NCBI GenBank assembly: GCA_003281405.1
Contig: QCCD01000002.1
Location: 124,001 to 188,000, forward strand
Direction: 5' to 3'
Length of the DNA stretch: 64,000 bases
From: Prochlorococcus sp. AG-347-K16
GTDB lineage: Bacteria; Cyanobacteriota; Cyanobacteriia; PCC-6307; Cyanobiaceae
Below are positions 7,806 through 14,790 of the stretch, one piece after another. The notes under the pieces are model-generated. The model made no database searches. It was not told the DNA's origin and was given only the letters and a program-made list of their open reading frames with translations. The translations under genes and the position numbers were made by a program. Position 1 is the first letter of the stretch; each line of letters begins with the position of its first letter.

Positions 7806-8008
7806 TAGTTTTCTCCATCTGGTGCAACAACAGCGAGGTTAGAAATCCATTTATTGATGTCATTAGATTTCCAGACCACACAGTTAGATCCGAGTGATAG
7901 TCGCTTCGGGAAGTTCCCTGCCCTCTCGTATCTGTAGATAGAGGATTTAGATAGAGACGTGATCTCCATCACCTGCGGTAGTCGCAGGAGTTTAGTTTCA
8001 AGTTTCAT
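7805..8008 (-). CDS. AlpA-family DNA-binding protein / excisionase
   Basis: A 67-residue helix-turn-helix protein. LLRLPQVMEITSLSKSSIYRYERAGNFPKRLSLGSNCVVWKSNDINKWI follows the AlpA/MerR-like excisionase pattern (split here for reading: LPQVMEITSLSKSSIYR is the helix-turn-helix and the G-x5-W segment the wing). AlpA-type proteins regulate or direct excision by integrases. The stop overlaps the integrase start by one base, so the two are made together. Probably recombination directionality factor or activator of int. Confidence 0.85.
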   Translation of the reverse strand: MKLETKLLRLPQVMEITSLSKSSIYRYERAGNFPKRLSLGSNCVVWKSNDINKWISNLAVVAPDGEN

Positions 8009-8046
8009 TGTTTTAATAATTAAGTAAGTTGAATATTTTTAGACTT

Positions 8047-8595
8047 TTAGTCTTCTTCTTGATCTACACCATACACAGTGCAAAAAGCATTCCAGTAATC
8101 TCTATACTCTTCTTCCTTGTAAAAAGAATTCATGCCTTCATACAAAGTTCCGAAAACTTCATCCAGTAACCAACCTTTGTACCCTTCAGTTACTTTCAAC
8201 TCTCCTTCACAGTTGGAAAGATTCTCGTAAAGTTGTTCCCACACTGGAAATTCATTGACGATAATGTTATCCATTTTGTGTTCTACCAAATGTTGTAACG
8301 CTTCAATTTCTATCTCAGATAGTTTGACTGTCTCATTTTCAACCTGATTGTTATGACCTTCTATGTCATAAGGCAGTGGGTACCATCCATCAACATTCAA
8401 CTCAAGGAATGACTGTATTCCAGAATTCCATTCAAAGATTTGCTTACAGTCATTGATAAAATCTTCGTGATCTTTTTCTGTGAAGTATCTCTCCTTTTTG
8501 ATCTCGTCATACTTTGGCATTACTTTTTCCTGTATGACAAAGAAACTGTTTGAGTCATAAGGAAGTAAAGTCATTGCTGTTGCTGAATTTGTCAT
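8047..8595 (-). CDS. Acidic hypothetical protein (182 aa)
   Basis: Unrecognised protein with about 39 Asp/Glu among 182 residues and few basic residues. It ends in VDQEED. Aromatic residues (Tyr, Trp, Phe) are frequent, suggesting a folded protein. No membrane segment or signal peptide. It lies 38 nt upstream of the AlpA-like gene on the same strand, and the second acidic gene follows 64 nt further upstream, so they may form one transcription unit with the integrase module. Function unknown; a DNA-mimic or inhibitor role is only a thought from the charge. Confidence 0.7.
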   Translation of the reverse strand: MTNSATAMTLLPYDSNSFFVIQEKVMPKYDEIKKERYFTEKDHEDFINDCKQIFEWNSGIQSFLELNVDGWYPLPYDIEGHNNQVENETVKLSEIEIEALQHLVEHKMDNIIVNEFPVWEQLYENLSNCEGELKVTEGYKGWLLDEVFGTLYEGMNSFYKEEEYRDYWNAFCTVYGVDQEED

Positions 8596-8659
8596 AGTTT
8601 AAAAAGTGGATTGTTGGATTGGGTTTGAATGTAAAATTGTTTATTTTTTAGATGTCGTA

Positions 8660-9016
8660 TTACTGATGAATTTTTTGATACATATCGTCTAATACTTTTT
8701 CGTGTGAAGGATCGTAATCAAAATCAGGGTCATCACAGTACTCTTCATAATGCTCAACAGCATCATCTAATCTCTGTGTAAGGAATCCATAAGTCTCCTC
8801 ATCCAGTACGACCTCATATAATCCATTTTTATTTGGTTCTATAGTTCCGAGGTTGTGAGAAAATTCTTCAAGATAATCTTCTAATTCTGCTGCATCCTCA
8901 TCTCCACCTCGTCTTCTATCTCCTAATTCTTCTATTGTCCAATCAACTGTGTCAAAAATAGTATTAAATTCTTCTTCAGTAAATTGAGCAGTAGGAGTCG
9001 CTGTAGTAGTTGTCAT
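8660..9016 (-). CDS. Highly acidic hypothetical protein (118 aa)
   Basis: Unrecognised protein with about 34 Asp/Glu among 118 residues against only about 7 Lys/Arg. It starts with a Thr/Ala run (MTTTTATPTAQFTEEEF) and has acidic clusters EYCDDPDFDYDP near residue 95. First gene of the leftward unit leading to the integrase. Strongly acidic small proteins on mobile elements are often DNA mimics (anti-restriction, nucleoid antagonists), but this is inference only. Confidence 0.72.
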   Translation of the reverse strand: MTTTTATPTAQFTEEEFNTIFDTVDWTIEELGDRRRGGDEDAAELEDYLEEFSHNLGTIEPNKNGLYEVVLDEETYGFLTQRLDDAVEHYEEYCDDPDFDYDPSHEKVLDDMYQKIHQ

Positions 9017-9403
9017 AATGTAGTAATAGTAATGGAAGTATTGGTTATTTCTTAACTTGGAAGTTAGGCAAAGTCAGGGAGGGAATGTCTGACTGATGAT
9101 AGAACCCTTGTCGGGTTATGTAGTATTCAGTTGTATGATAATAGTATAACTGTTTTATCAATATCTGTCTAGCAAATGTTAAGGTATGGTAACAAAATAA
9201 AGTACTGCTATGACTGGATAGTTGGACTTTTATATCTTTATATTTTATCTTAAAAAATAGTACTATTAAATTAACATTTAGTACCAATAGATTAGTCGTG
9301 CTAATTAACATTTTCATGGTCAGGGGATGAAATGGGGGATGAAATATCCATAATTTCTGGGATAAGAGTGTCATCCCTTCCCATACCTAGTCACTGAGAT
9401 TTA
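9017..9403. other. Non-coding right arm of element 1
   Basis: About 390 nt between the acidic gene and the middle att copy. It must hold the leftward promoter for the acidic/integrase genes. The frame 9045-9374 on the reverse strand crosses the conserved repeat and has no protein-like features. The sequence CTTCCCATAC at 9377-9386 resembles CTTCCAT in the right arm of element 2. Confidence 0.6.
9319..9345 (+). repeat. Element-1 end repeat (right copy)
   Basis: A 27-nt block identical to 4257-4283 near the left end, direct orientation. Core unit GGGGATGAAATG is present twice. Its placement about 60 nt inside the att copy matches an integrase accessory site. Confidence 0.88.
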
Positions 9404-9426
9404 GTCCGATTTCCTCCCTCTCCGTG
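9404..9426 (+). repeat. Middle att copy (tRNA-Ser 3' fragment)
   Basis: Twenty of 23 bases match tRNA-Ser 4124-4146, with the last 14 (9413-9426) identical. It marks the junction between elements 1 and 2. The upstream part of the tRNA is absent, so this is an attachment remnant, not a gene. Confidence 0.88.
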
Positions 9427-9539
9427 TTTTTAGAAGAGTATGGAAGTTCATAGCGTTACTGAAGCTTGTGATACTAATTAGTTTGCAGAAAATACAAGAT
9501 CAGAGACATTCACAGAGTATCACGGAATTTAATGTTTGT

Positions 9540-9573
9540 GGGGTAGGAAAATAAAGTCTAGAGGGTAGGAAAT
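9540..9573 (+). repeat. Element-2 end repeat (left copy)
   Basis: Two units: GGGGTAGGAAA (9540-9550) and TAGAGGGTAGGAAAT (9559-9573). The 12 nt TAGAGGGTAGGA recur at 11966-11977. It occupies the same relative place as the GGGGATGAAATG cluster of element 1 but has a different sequence. Confidence 0.7.
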
Positions 9574-9654
9574 TTTTTGCGAAATCCAAGTCTTTGCAAG
9601 GTATACCTGCATCACGACAAAACCACCCAGCAGACATGGCTATAAAAGGATGAA

Positions 9655-11757
9655 TTAATCATTAAAACCTTCAATTATTTCTTTGGTTGAATAAATTCCT
9701 ATAAATGGTGCTGTAAATTCACTAATAATGCCTGTACTTTTTCCTAAAAAACTATTTTTAACAGATATGAGATCTCCTTCTTTTAGAAAAGGATTCCTCT
9801 TCGAACCTCGTTTTGCTTGAGCAGAATAAGGAATATTTTTCTTTAAAATTGTTCCATCTTTGTTATACCTTATTAAAACAATTTTTCCTGATAAAGGTTT
9901 TATTGGTCCACTCAAATCAATTACATCTGATAATGAAGCTTCTAAAGGTAATTTTACAGTTCCAGGATTTTCGACTCTACCAAAAATATCTACTGTTATA
10001 AATCTTGGAGAAAGACCGCTAAGGATTGATTTAGGGATGATCTCTGGAGAAGCTGATGCGAGCTCTGGGAAAAATATTCTATCTCCATCGAATAATCTAA
10101 TATCGTTAGTAGGATCACTTTCATCTAAAAAAGAAGTAAAGTCAATAATTGCTCTTTTTTTCCCTCCTCCTTTTCCAATGGGAACGTCTCTTATGATTTC
10201 AATCTTTGATAAATCAGTTTTAGAAGTTATTCCTCCTGCTCTATTAATTACATTAGAAATTGTAGTGAAATTTTCAGATGGAGTTTTTATTTGAAAATTT
10301 GATTTATCGTTTGTATTATTTCGTATAGCATTATCAAGATTTTGACTTTGAGAATTATCTTGATAATCAAAAATCAAATCTTTGTTTATTTTTTGAATTG
10401 AATTATTGTTTGATTCGCTCAGAGTAATCATTTTTTTCTCTTCATTTGATATTTTTTGATCACTATCAAAAAAAGTTTTTACATTACCCTGCTTATCAAC
10501 TTCATCTATAATATTTTTAAACGCCAGAGAGGTAAAAGCTGGGAATTTATATACACCTGGTGACCTTACCTCACCACCAACAAGTATTCTAAGCTTTTTA
10601 AATGTTGCTATTTTTATAGTCGTTTTAGCATTGATATTGAATTCAGAGTACTTTTTTTCAATTAATTGGGAGAGTTCACTAGGTGTTAATCCTCTTACAT
10701 AAGTCTCTTTGATTTTGGGAAGAAAAATTTCACCTTCTAGATCAACATTATAGATTCCTGATCCTACAAATTTAAATTGGCTGACGCTGATTTCAACATC
10801 AACAGAAAGACCAAATTCTTTATATTTTTCTTCTAAAAGTTTCTCTAATTCACTAATTTTTAATCCTTTTACATATAAATTTACAGGTGAAAGGTTTGGT
10901 CTCTGAACTAAAATTTCGCCTAGTTTATTAATTTTAAAATCGCCAGAACTAATAAATCTAAGTTTATTGAGACGAATTTCCATATCAGTAAATTTTAAAT
11001 ATTTTTCATACTTTTTCTCTAGTAAATCTTTTACTTGAGTAATAGTTAGATCTCTTATATATACTGAACCTAGCTCAGGTAGATATATTTCTCCGGCTTC
11101 ATCAATGCCTTTTAAAGAATTAAATTCAGGAACATAGATAAATTTGATATCTAGAATATCACCCTGATCTAATTTGTAATTATTTAGGTTACTTAATGGA
11201 GTTAAATATTCAGTAATTAGAGGTTTATTCTTTGTAGACTTTATAAGTAATTTAGGATCTCCTTTTGCAATATTTTTAAAATTTATATTTATAACATCTC
11301 CTGTATCTAATATATAATCACTAAGATCATTTTTAGGATCTAGGTAAGATAACTTTGTTGGATCTCTTTTATTTTGTTTCTCTTCATTTAGCGAATCTAA
11401 CCCTCTCGGGAAATTCTCGAATTCAATATATAAACCATCTCCAGTGTCGATAATATAATCTTCTAGAGATTTTCTAGATTTGATGTAATTTAAGTCGAGT
11501 TTATTTATATTTTTATTATTTAATTGTTTTGTTTCTGAATCAAAATTTAGGTCTTCTAATGCAATATGTGAATCTAAGTTATCTATTGCGAGCTCTTTAT
11601 TACTACTCAAATTTGCATTATCATTACCTGCCTTGACAAGGTCAAATATAAAAACAGATATCAAAACATTAAAGATGAAAAGGAATTTCAAATTACTTTT
11701 ATATGCAAGTAATTTGAATATTTTTCCAGGAATATTGACTTGAACTTTCAAAAACAA
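9655..11757 (-). CDS. Polysaccharide export protein with triplicated SLBB/export domains
   Basis: A 700-residue Wza/OtnA-type protein for export of capsule or other surface polysaccharide, expected in the periplasm or outer membrane. An N-terminal hydrophobic segment (about residues 22-40) acts as a signal or anchor. Three DTGD/DQGD motifs (about 104, 151, 197) mark repeated starts of the Poly_export domain. Three related blocks with GEI and LEKKY-like helices cover about 215-268, 272-330 and 334-386. SLBB-like segments follow (GGEVRSPGVYKF near 394; VINRAGG; FGRVENPGTVKL near 600). A low-complexity Asn/Ser/Asp linker lies at about 425-500. Sole gene of element 2; a phage- or grazer-related surface role is inference. 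Confidence 0.85.
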   Translation of the reverse strand: MFLKVQVNIPGKIFKLLAYKSNLKFLFIFNVLISVFIFDLVKAGNDNANLSSNKELAIDNLDSHIALEDLNFDSETKQLNNKNINKLDLNYIKSRKSLEDYIIDTGDGLYIEFENFPRGLDSLNEEKQNKRDPTKLSYLDPKNDLSDYILDTGDVININFKNIAKGDPKLLIKSTKNKPLITEYLTPLSNLNNYKLDQGDILDIKFIYVPEFNSLKGIDEAGEIYLPELGSVYIRDLTITQVKDLLEKKYEKYLKFTDMEIRLNKLRFISSGDFKINKLGEILVQRPNLSPVNLYVKGLKISELEKLLEEKYKEFGLSVDVEISVSQFKFVGSGIYNVDLEGEIFLPKIKETYVRGLTPSELSQLIEKKYSEFNINAKTTIKIATFKKLRILVGGEVRSPGVYKFPAFTSLAFKNIIDEVDKQGNVKTFFDSDQKISNEEKKMITLSESNNNSIQKINKDLIFDYQDNSQSQNLDNAIRNNTNDKSNFQIKTPSENFTTISNVINRAGGITSKTDLSKIEIIRDVPIGKGGGKKRAIIDFTSFLDESDPTNDIRLFDGDRIFFPELASASPEIIPKSILSGLSPRFITVDIFGRVENPGTVKLPLEASLSDVIDLSGPIKPLSGKIVLIRYNKDGTILKKNIPYSAQAKRGSKRNPFLKEGDLISVKNSFLGKSTGIISEFTAPFIGIYSTKEIIEGFND

Positions 11758-11965
11758 AAATTAACTAGTTCTATTTTACTATTTTACTAGAACTCTAGCT
11801 ATCTAGCTAATTGAGATTTAAAGCTTTACTTCAACTAATCATAAATATAAAGAATATCTAAATTAGAGCAATCGTAAAAAATTAGTATTTTGATTTCTTT
11901 CCTACTTTGCGAATGTTAGTCTACCTAAATCTTTGAAATTAGATGGTTAAATTGAAGTAAAAGCA

Positions 11966-11977
11966 TAGAGGGTAGGA
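11966..11977 (+). repeat. Element-2 end repeat (right copy)
   Basis: TAGAGGGTAGGA, identical to 9559-9570 and in the same orientation. A related TTAGGAAAT follows at 11984-11992. Confidence 0.65.
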
Positions 11978-12013
11978 TGTAAGTTAGGAAATCCTCCTTT
12001 TTTCATTTTTATG

Positions 12014-12043
12014 CTTCCATATAGTTCCATATACTTCCATTTA
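12014..12043 (+). repeat. Three 10-nt tandem repeats beside right att
   Basis: CTTCCATATA, GTTCCATATA and CTTCCATTTA in exact tandem, one helical turn apart. The array ends 16 nt before the right att copy. The related inverted sequence TATGGAAG is at 9439-9446 near the left end of the same element. Helically phased repeats suggest protein binding, perhaps by the integrase. Confidence 0.7.
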
Positions 12044-12059
12044 GGTACACTCTATTGAA

Positions 12060-12071
12060 CTCCCTCTCCGT
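12060..12071 (+). repeat. Right att copy (decayed tRNA-Ser 3' fragment)
   Basis: CTCCCTCTCCGT matches tRNA-Ser 4134-4145 exactly. Over the 23-nt window used for the middle copy only 13 bases match, so this is the most decayed and probably oldest junction. The chromosomal HAD gene ends 34 nt further on. Confidence 0.72.
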
Positions 12072-12104
12072 TATTTATTTAGAAAATTTTTAATTATTAT
12101 TTTT

Positions 12105-12893
12105 TTAAAACAAGTTAAGATTAATATCTTTAAGGTCATAAATAGAATTTAAAATCAAGTCAGCGCCTGCATCTCTAAGATTTGTTTCGTAAGAATTACG
12201 TTCTTTTAATCGAGAATTTAAATGTAAATGAGGGGGAGCTATTCCGATACTTATGAATTTCTGAGATGGTATTTCCTTTCTGGCGTTTATAACTGTATTT
12301 ATATCTGCAATAGTATCTCCTACATATGCAATGGGAATATTTGATTTGCCAAGTTTATCTCCAATAAGCTTTTTTGATAAGTTAATAAAACCTTTAGGAT
12401 CTGGCTTGTCAGGGGCATCTCCCATAGATACTAATGGTGGTGATTTTAGTCCAAGTCTTTTTTCTAAGACAAATTTTGCAGAAGCAGACTCTGCACCACT
12501 AACAAAACCCCAGATTATTCCATTACCTTTAATTAAATCAAAAAACTTTTTATCAACTAATAACTCCTCATTTGTTATGTAACCAGACCAGTATTTACTA
12601 TCTTTATTTGGATCTCCACCAAAGTAAAACTCTTCAAAACATTTTACTATTTCCTCTCTCGGAGGAATTTTAAGGTTTAAGTTCTCTTTTTTTATAAATC
12701 TTTTTATAAGTTCTAAACTTAAATCCCAATCATTATTCCAAATCCCTTCATTTTTTGCATTATCAATATCGATATAACTTGGTTCCCATCCGGAAAATTT
12801 GTAAACTGTTTTTTTTAAAGAAAGTCTATAACTATTTTCTACGCTGCGGATTACCCCATCAATATCAAACAAAATTAAACCAATATTTTTCAA
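12105..12893 (-). CDS. HAD-superfamily hydrolase
   Basis: A 262-residue HAD phosphatase-like protein. Motif I is LFDIDGVI with Asp10 and Asp12; motif IV is YVGDTIADI near residue 190; FVSGAES near 130 is a plausible motif II and PDKPDPKGF the lysine-containing motif III. It resembles the subfamily conserved in cyanobacteria and plants with no firm substrate (TIGR01548-type). Substrate unknown. It is probably the ancestral neighbour of tRNA-Ser before the elements inserted. Confidence 0.85.
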   Translation of the reverse strand: MKNIGLILFDIDGVIRSVENSYRLSLKKTVYKFSGWEPSYIDIDNAKNEGIWNNDWDLSLELIKRFIKKENLNLKIPPREEIVKCFEEFYFGGDPNKDSKYWSGYITNEELLVDKKFFDLIKGNGIIWGFVSGAESASAKFVLEKRLGLKSPPLVSMGDAPDKPDPKGFINLSKKLIGDKLGKSNIPIAYVGDTIADINTVINARKEIPSQKFISIGIAPPHLHLNSRLKERNSYETNLRDAGADLILNSIYDLKDINLNLF

Positions 12894-12987
12894 TTAATTT
12901 TTTTAAATTATTATTATAAAAGATTAGTATTCTTATAAAAAAAAAGCAAAGAAAAAATTCTATTTATAAATCCTGGATTATCTAAAC

Positions 12988-14790
12988 TTAATTTTGTAGA
13001 TATCCTCTGGGAGTTAGAAATATTTCGTCAACTAAGATTGTTTGAGAATTGCCAATAATAATGATTGATAACATATCAATCTCCTTAAAAGGAATGGTGT
13101 TTAAAGTAAAAAATTTTTTGGTTTGATTTTCTCTCCCTACTTGTCTAGCTATTAAAACTGGAGTATCACCATCCCTAGATTGTAAACATATATCTATTAC
13201 ACTTTTTAGCTGCCAATTTCTTTCAACGGATTGAGGATTAAATAAAGCTATTACAAAGTCACCCACAAGAGCTCCTTCAATTCTTTTTTCTATTAAAGAC
13301 CATGGAGTTAATTTATCGCTTAAGCTTACTGAACAAAAGTCATTCATTAGTGGTGCTCCACTAATCGCAGCAGCTAATTGAACACTACTTATACCTGGAT
13401 GTACTTCAAAGTAAGGCCTATATTCTTTTTTGATTTTTTGAAGTAACTCCAACAGTAAACCAGCCATTCCATAGTATCCAGATTCCCCTGAAGAAATTAA
13501 AGCTACTTTTATTCCTTCCTCGGCCAGTTGAATGGCTTTACTACATCTATCTTTTTCTTCGGTAAGTTTACTTTCAATTAAAACCTGATCATTCCTTTTT
13601 AAGGGTTTTATTAAATCTAAATACATTTTGTATCCAATCCAAACAGTACATCTTGAAAGTGCTTTTCTTGCATTATTGGTTAAGAAGGAGATATCACCAG
13701 GCCCACTTCCAATAATATGGATTTCGCCATGGGTTGGATTATATTGATTTTTTGATTCTGCTACAGCGATAGTTACTGCACCAGATTGATTTTTAAAAAT
13801 TCTTTTTTCTTCTAATAATTTTGGTTCTTCTCCTGCTGCGAGTAAGCAAGAGGCTTCTGCTACTGAAGGGGTACCAATTTCATTTTGCACAACATTTGAT
13901 GGATTTGGAACAATTATTGTTGAAAGATCTTCTTTACTAAAAAACTTTATAGGCAAGTTTTTTTCTTTAGCAAGTTCTAAAATTCCTTTCTCATCTTTTT
14001 TAATATCAATAGTTGCTAATCCCGCAATTGATTGCTGTGATAAATTGCCTGACTCTAAAATATTATTTAAAGAATTGGTTATTAATTCTTTGCTTGTATT
14101 TCTTTCACATCCAATACCAACCCATAATACGGGCGGGTGCCAAGTTGTTTCATGATTTTCGAATATACTTACACAAAATGTTGAATCTGTTTTTTCAGTT
14201 TCTTTTTTATCAATTTGATTAATAACCTCAGCTGATTCTGAAGTTTTCCATAAGGTATTACCAGATAATTGTTTGCAAAATATTTCTTCGTTCTTAGCAT
14301 GTTTAATTACTAGTTTTGACCAATCGTTAATTTTGCCAGATCTTTTCCAACCCCATTGATTCCCAAATGCATCAAGATTTAAGAGGCTTTGATCATTGGA
14401 ATTATTAGTCTCTATAATTTCGCCACCAAGTAAATTAGCAATTTGACATGCAATATTTTGGGTATTTGACTGATGTAAGCCAATTAAGGGAACTATCTTG
14501 GAACATTTGTTATCTATAACTATTACTCCTGGATCTTTATCTTTAGAGGTTAAAAATGGATTTATTATGCGTATTGATGCAGCAATTGAGCCTATAAAAA
14601 TTATTAAATCTATCTTAGGCCATTTTTTTAGTAAAATTTCTCTAGGTTTTTGTACTTGAATAAGTTCATTTTCCTTTCCATCCTCTTTTGAAGAACCCGC
14701 AATATATATGTCTTTGACAAATTCGGTTTTTTTAAGCCTTTTTAAAATTTCTTTTGAATTATTAGATAGACCTATCGCAATGCCTTTCAA
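12988..14790 (-). CDS. cobJ: CbiG-CobJ fusion (cobalamin biosynthesis)
   Basis: A 600-residue bifunctional protein. The N-terminal half resembles CbiG: LIIFIGSIAASIR in the N-terminal domain, and PPVLWVGIGCERNTS through AGLATIDIKKDE in the C-terminal domain, a cobalt-precorrin-5A hydrolase. From about residue 355, IHIIGSGPGDISFLT through SSGESGYYGMAG is the SAM-dependent CobJ/CbiH C17-methyltransferase that contracts the corrin ring. These are consecutive steps of the anaerobic B12 pathway, so fusion couples them. It is divergent from psaA, with 334 nt between. Confidence 0.9.
   Translation of the reverse strand: MKGIAIGLSNNSKEILKRLKKTEFVKDIYIAGSSKEDGKENELIQVQKPREILLKKWPKIDLIIFIGSIAASIRIINPFLTSKDKDPGVIVIDNKCSKIVPLIGLHQSNTQNIACQIANLLGGEIIETNNSNDQSLLNLDAFGNQWGWKRSGKINDWSKLVIKHAKNEEIFCKQLSGNTLWKTSESAEVINQIDKKETEKTDSTFCVSIFENHETTWHPPVLWVGIGCERNTSKELITNSLNNILESGNLSQQSIAGLATIDIKKDEKGILELAKEKNLPIKFFSKEDLSTIIVPNPSNVVQNEIGTPSVAEASCLLAAGEEPKLLEEKRIFKNQSGAVTIAVAESKNQYNPTHGEIHIIGSGPGDISFLTNNARKALSRCTVWIGYKMYLDLIKPLKRNDQVLIESKLTEEKDRCSKAIQLAEEGIKVALISSGESGYYGMAGLLLELLQKIKKEYRPYFEVHPGISSVQLAAAISGAPLMNDFCSVSLSDKLTPWSLIEKRIEGALVGDFVIALFNPQSVERNWQLKSVIDICLQSRDGDTPVLIARQVGRENQTKKFFTLNTIPFKEIDMLSIIIIGNSQTILVDEIFLTPRGYLQN

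Larger units (their letters stand above)
4133..9426. mobile_element. Integrative element 1 at tRNA-Ser (tycheposon-like)
   Basis: Element of about 5.3 kb bounded by tRNA-Ser and a 23-nt tRNA 3'-end copy (20 of 23 identical) at 9404-9426. It holds a tyrosine integrase, an AlpA-type DNA-binding protein, a serine resolvase, a zinc-ribbon protein, and small or acidic unknown proteins. An identical 27-nt motif lies near each end. Coding style differs from the flanks, with more GC-rich codons visible in the resolvase. The content and tRNA target resemble the tycheposons described in Prochlorococcus; membership in that family is inference. No structural phage genes are seen, so it could also be a satellite-like element. 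Confidence 0.82.
11758..12059. other. Non-coding right arm of element 2
   Basis: AT-rich, about 300 nt, upstream of the export gene and presumably containing its promoter. Holds the element-2 repeat at 11966-11977 and a triple 10-nt repeat at 12014-12043. No other gene seen. Confidence 0.6.
9413..12071. mobile_element. Integrative element 2, cargo-only, tandem to element 1
   Basis: About 2.65 kb between the middle and right tRNA 3'-end copies. The left arm is homologous to that of element 1, including a 32-nt stretch (9509-9540 against 4230-4261) that is clearly related. Its own 12-nt motif TAGAGGGTAGGA lies near both ends (9559-9570 and 11966-11977). It has no recombinase; the only gene is a polysaccharide-export protein. 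It is probably an older insertion, since the outer att copy is more decayed. Mobilisation in trans by element 1 is possible but unproven. Confidence 0.72.

Noticed and set aside
9045-9374. 109-residue reverse frame
   Set aside because: It crosses the conserved 27-nt repeat and the AT-rich promoter area; the first residues copy the repeat translated in reverse. No recognisable domain.
9404-9426. Second tRNA-Ser gene
   Set aside because: Only the 3' arm matches; acceptor, D- and anticodon arms are missing, so it is an att remnant.
9860-10294. 144-residue forward frame inside the export gene
   Set aside because: Antisense shadow of the 700-residue export protein, whose domains are clear; no independent signal.
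4145-12060. Prophage
   Set aside because: No capsid, terminase, portal or tail genes are present; an integrative element or satellite explains the content better.
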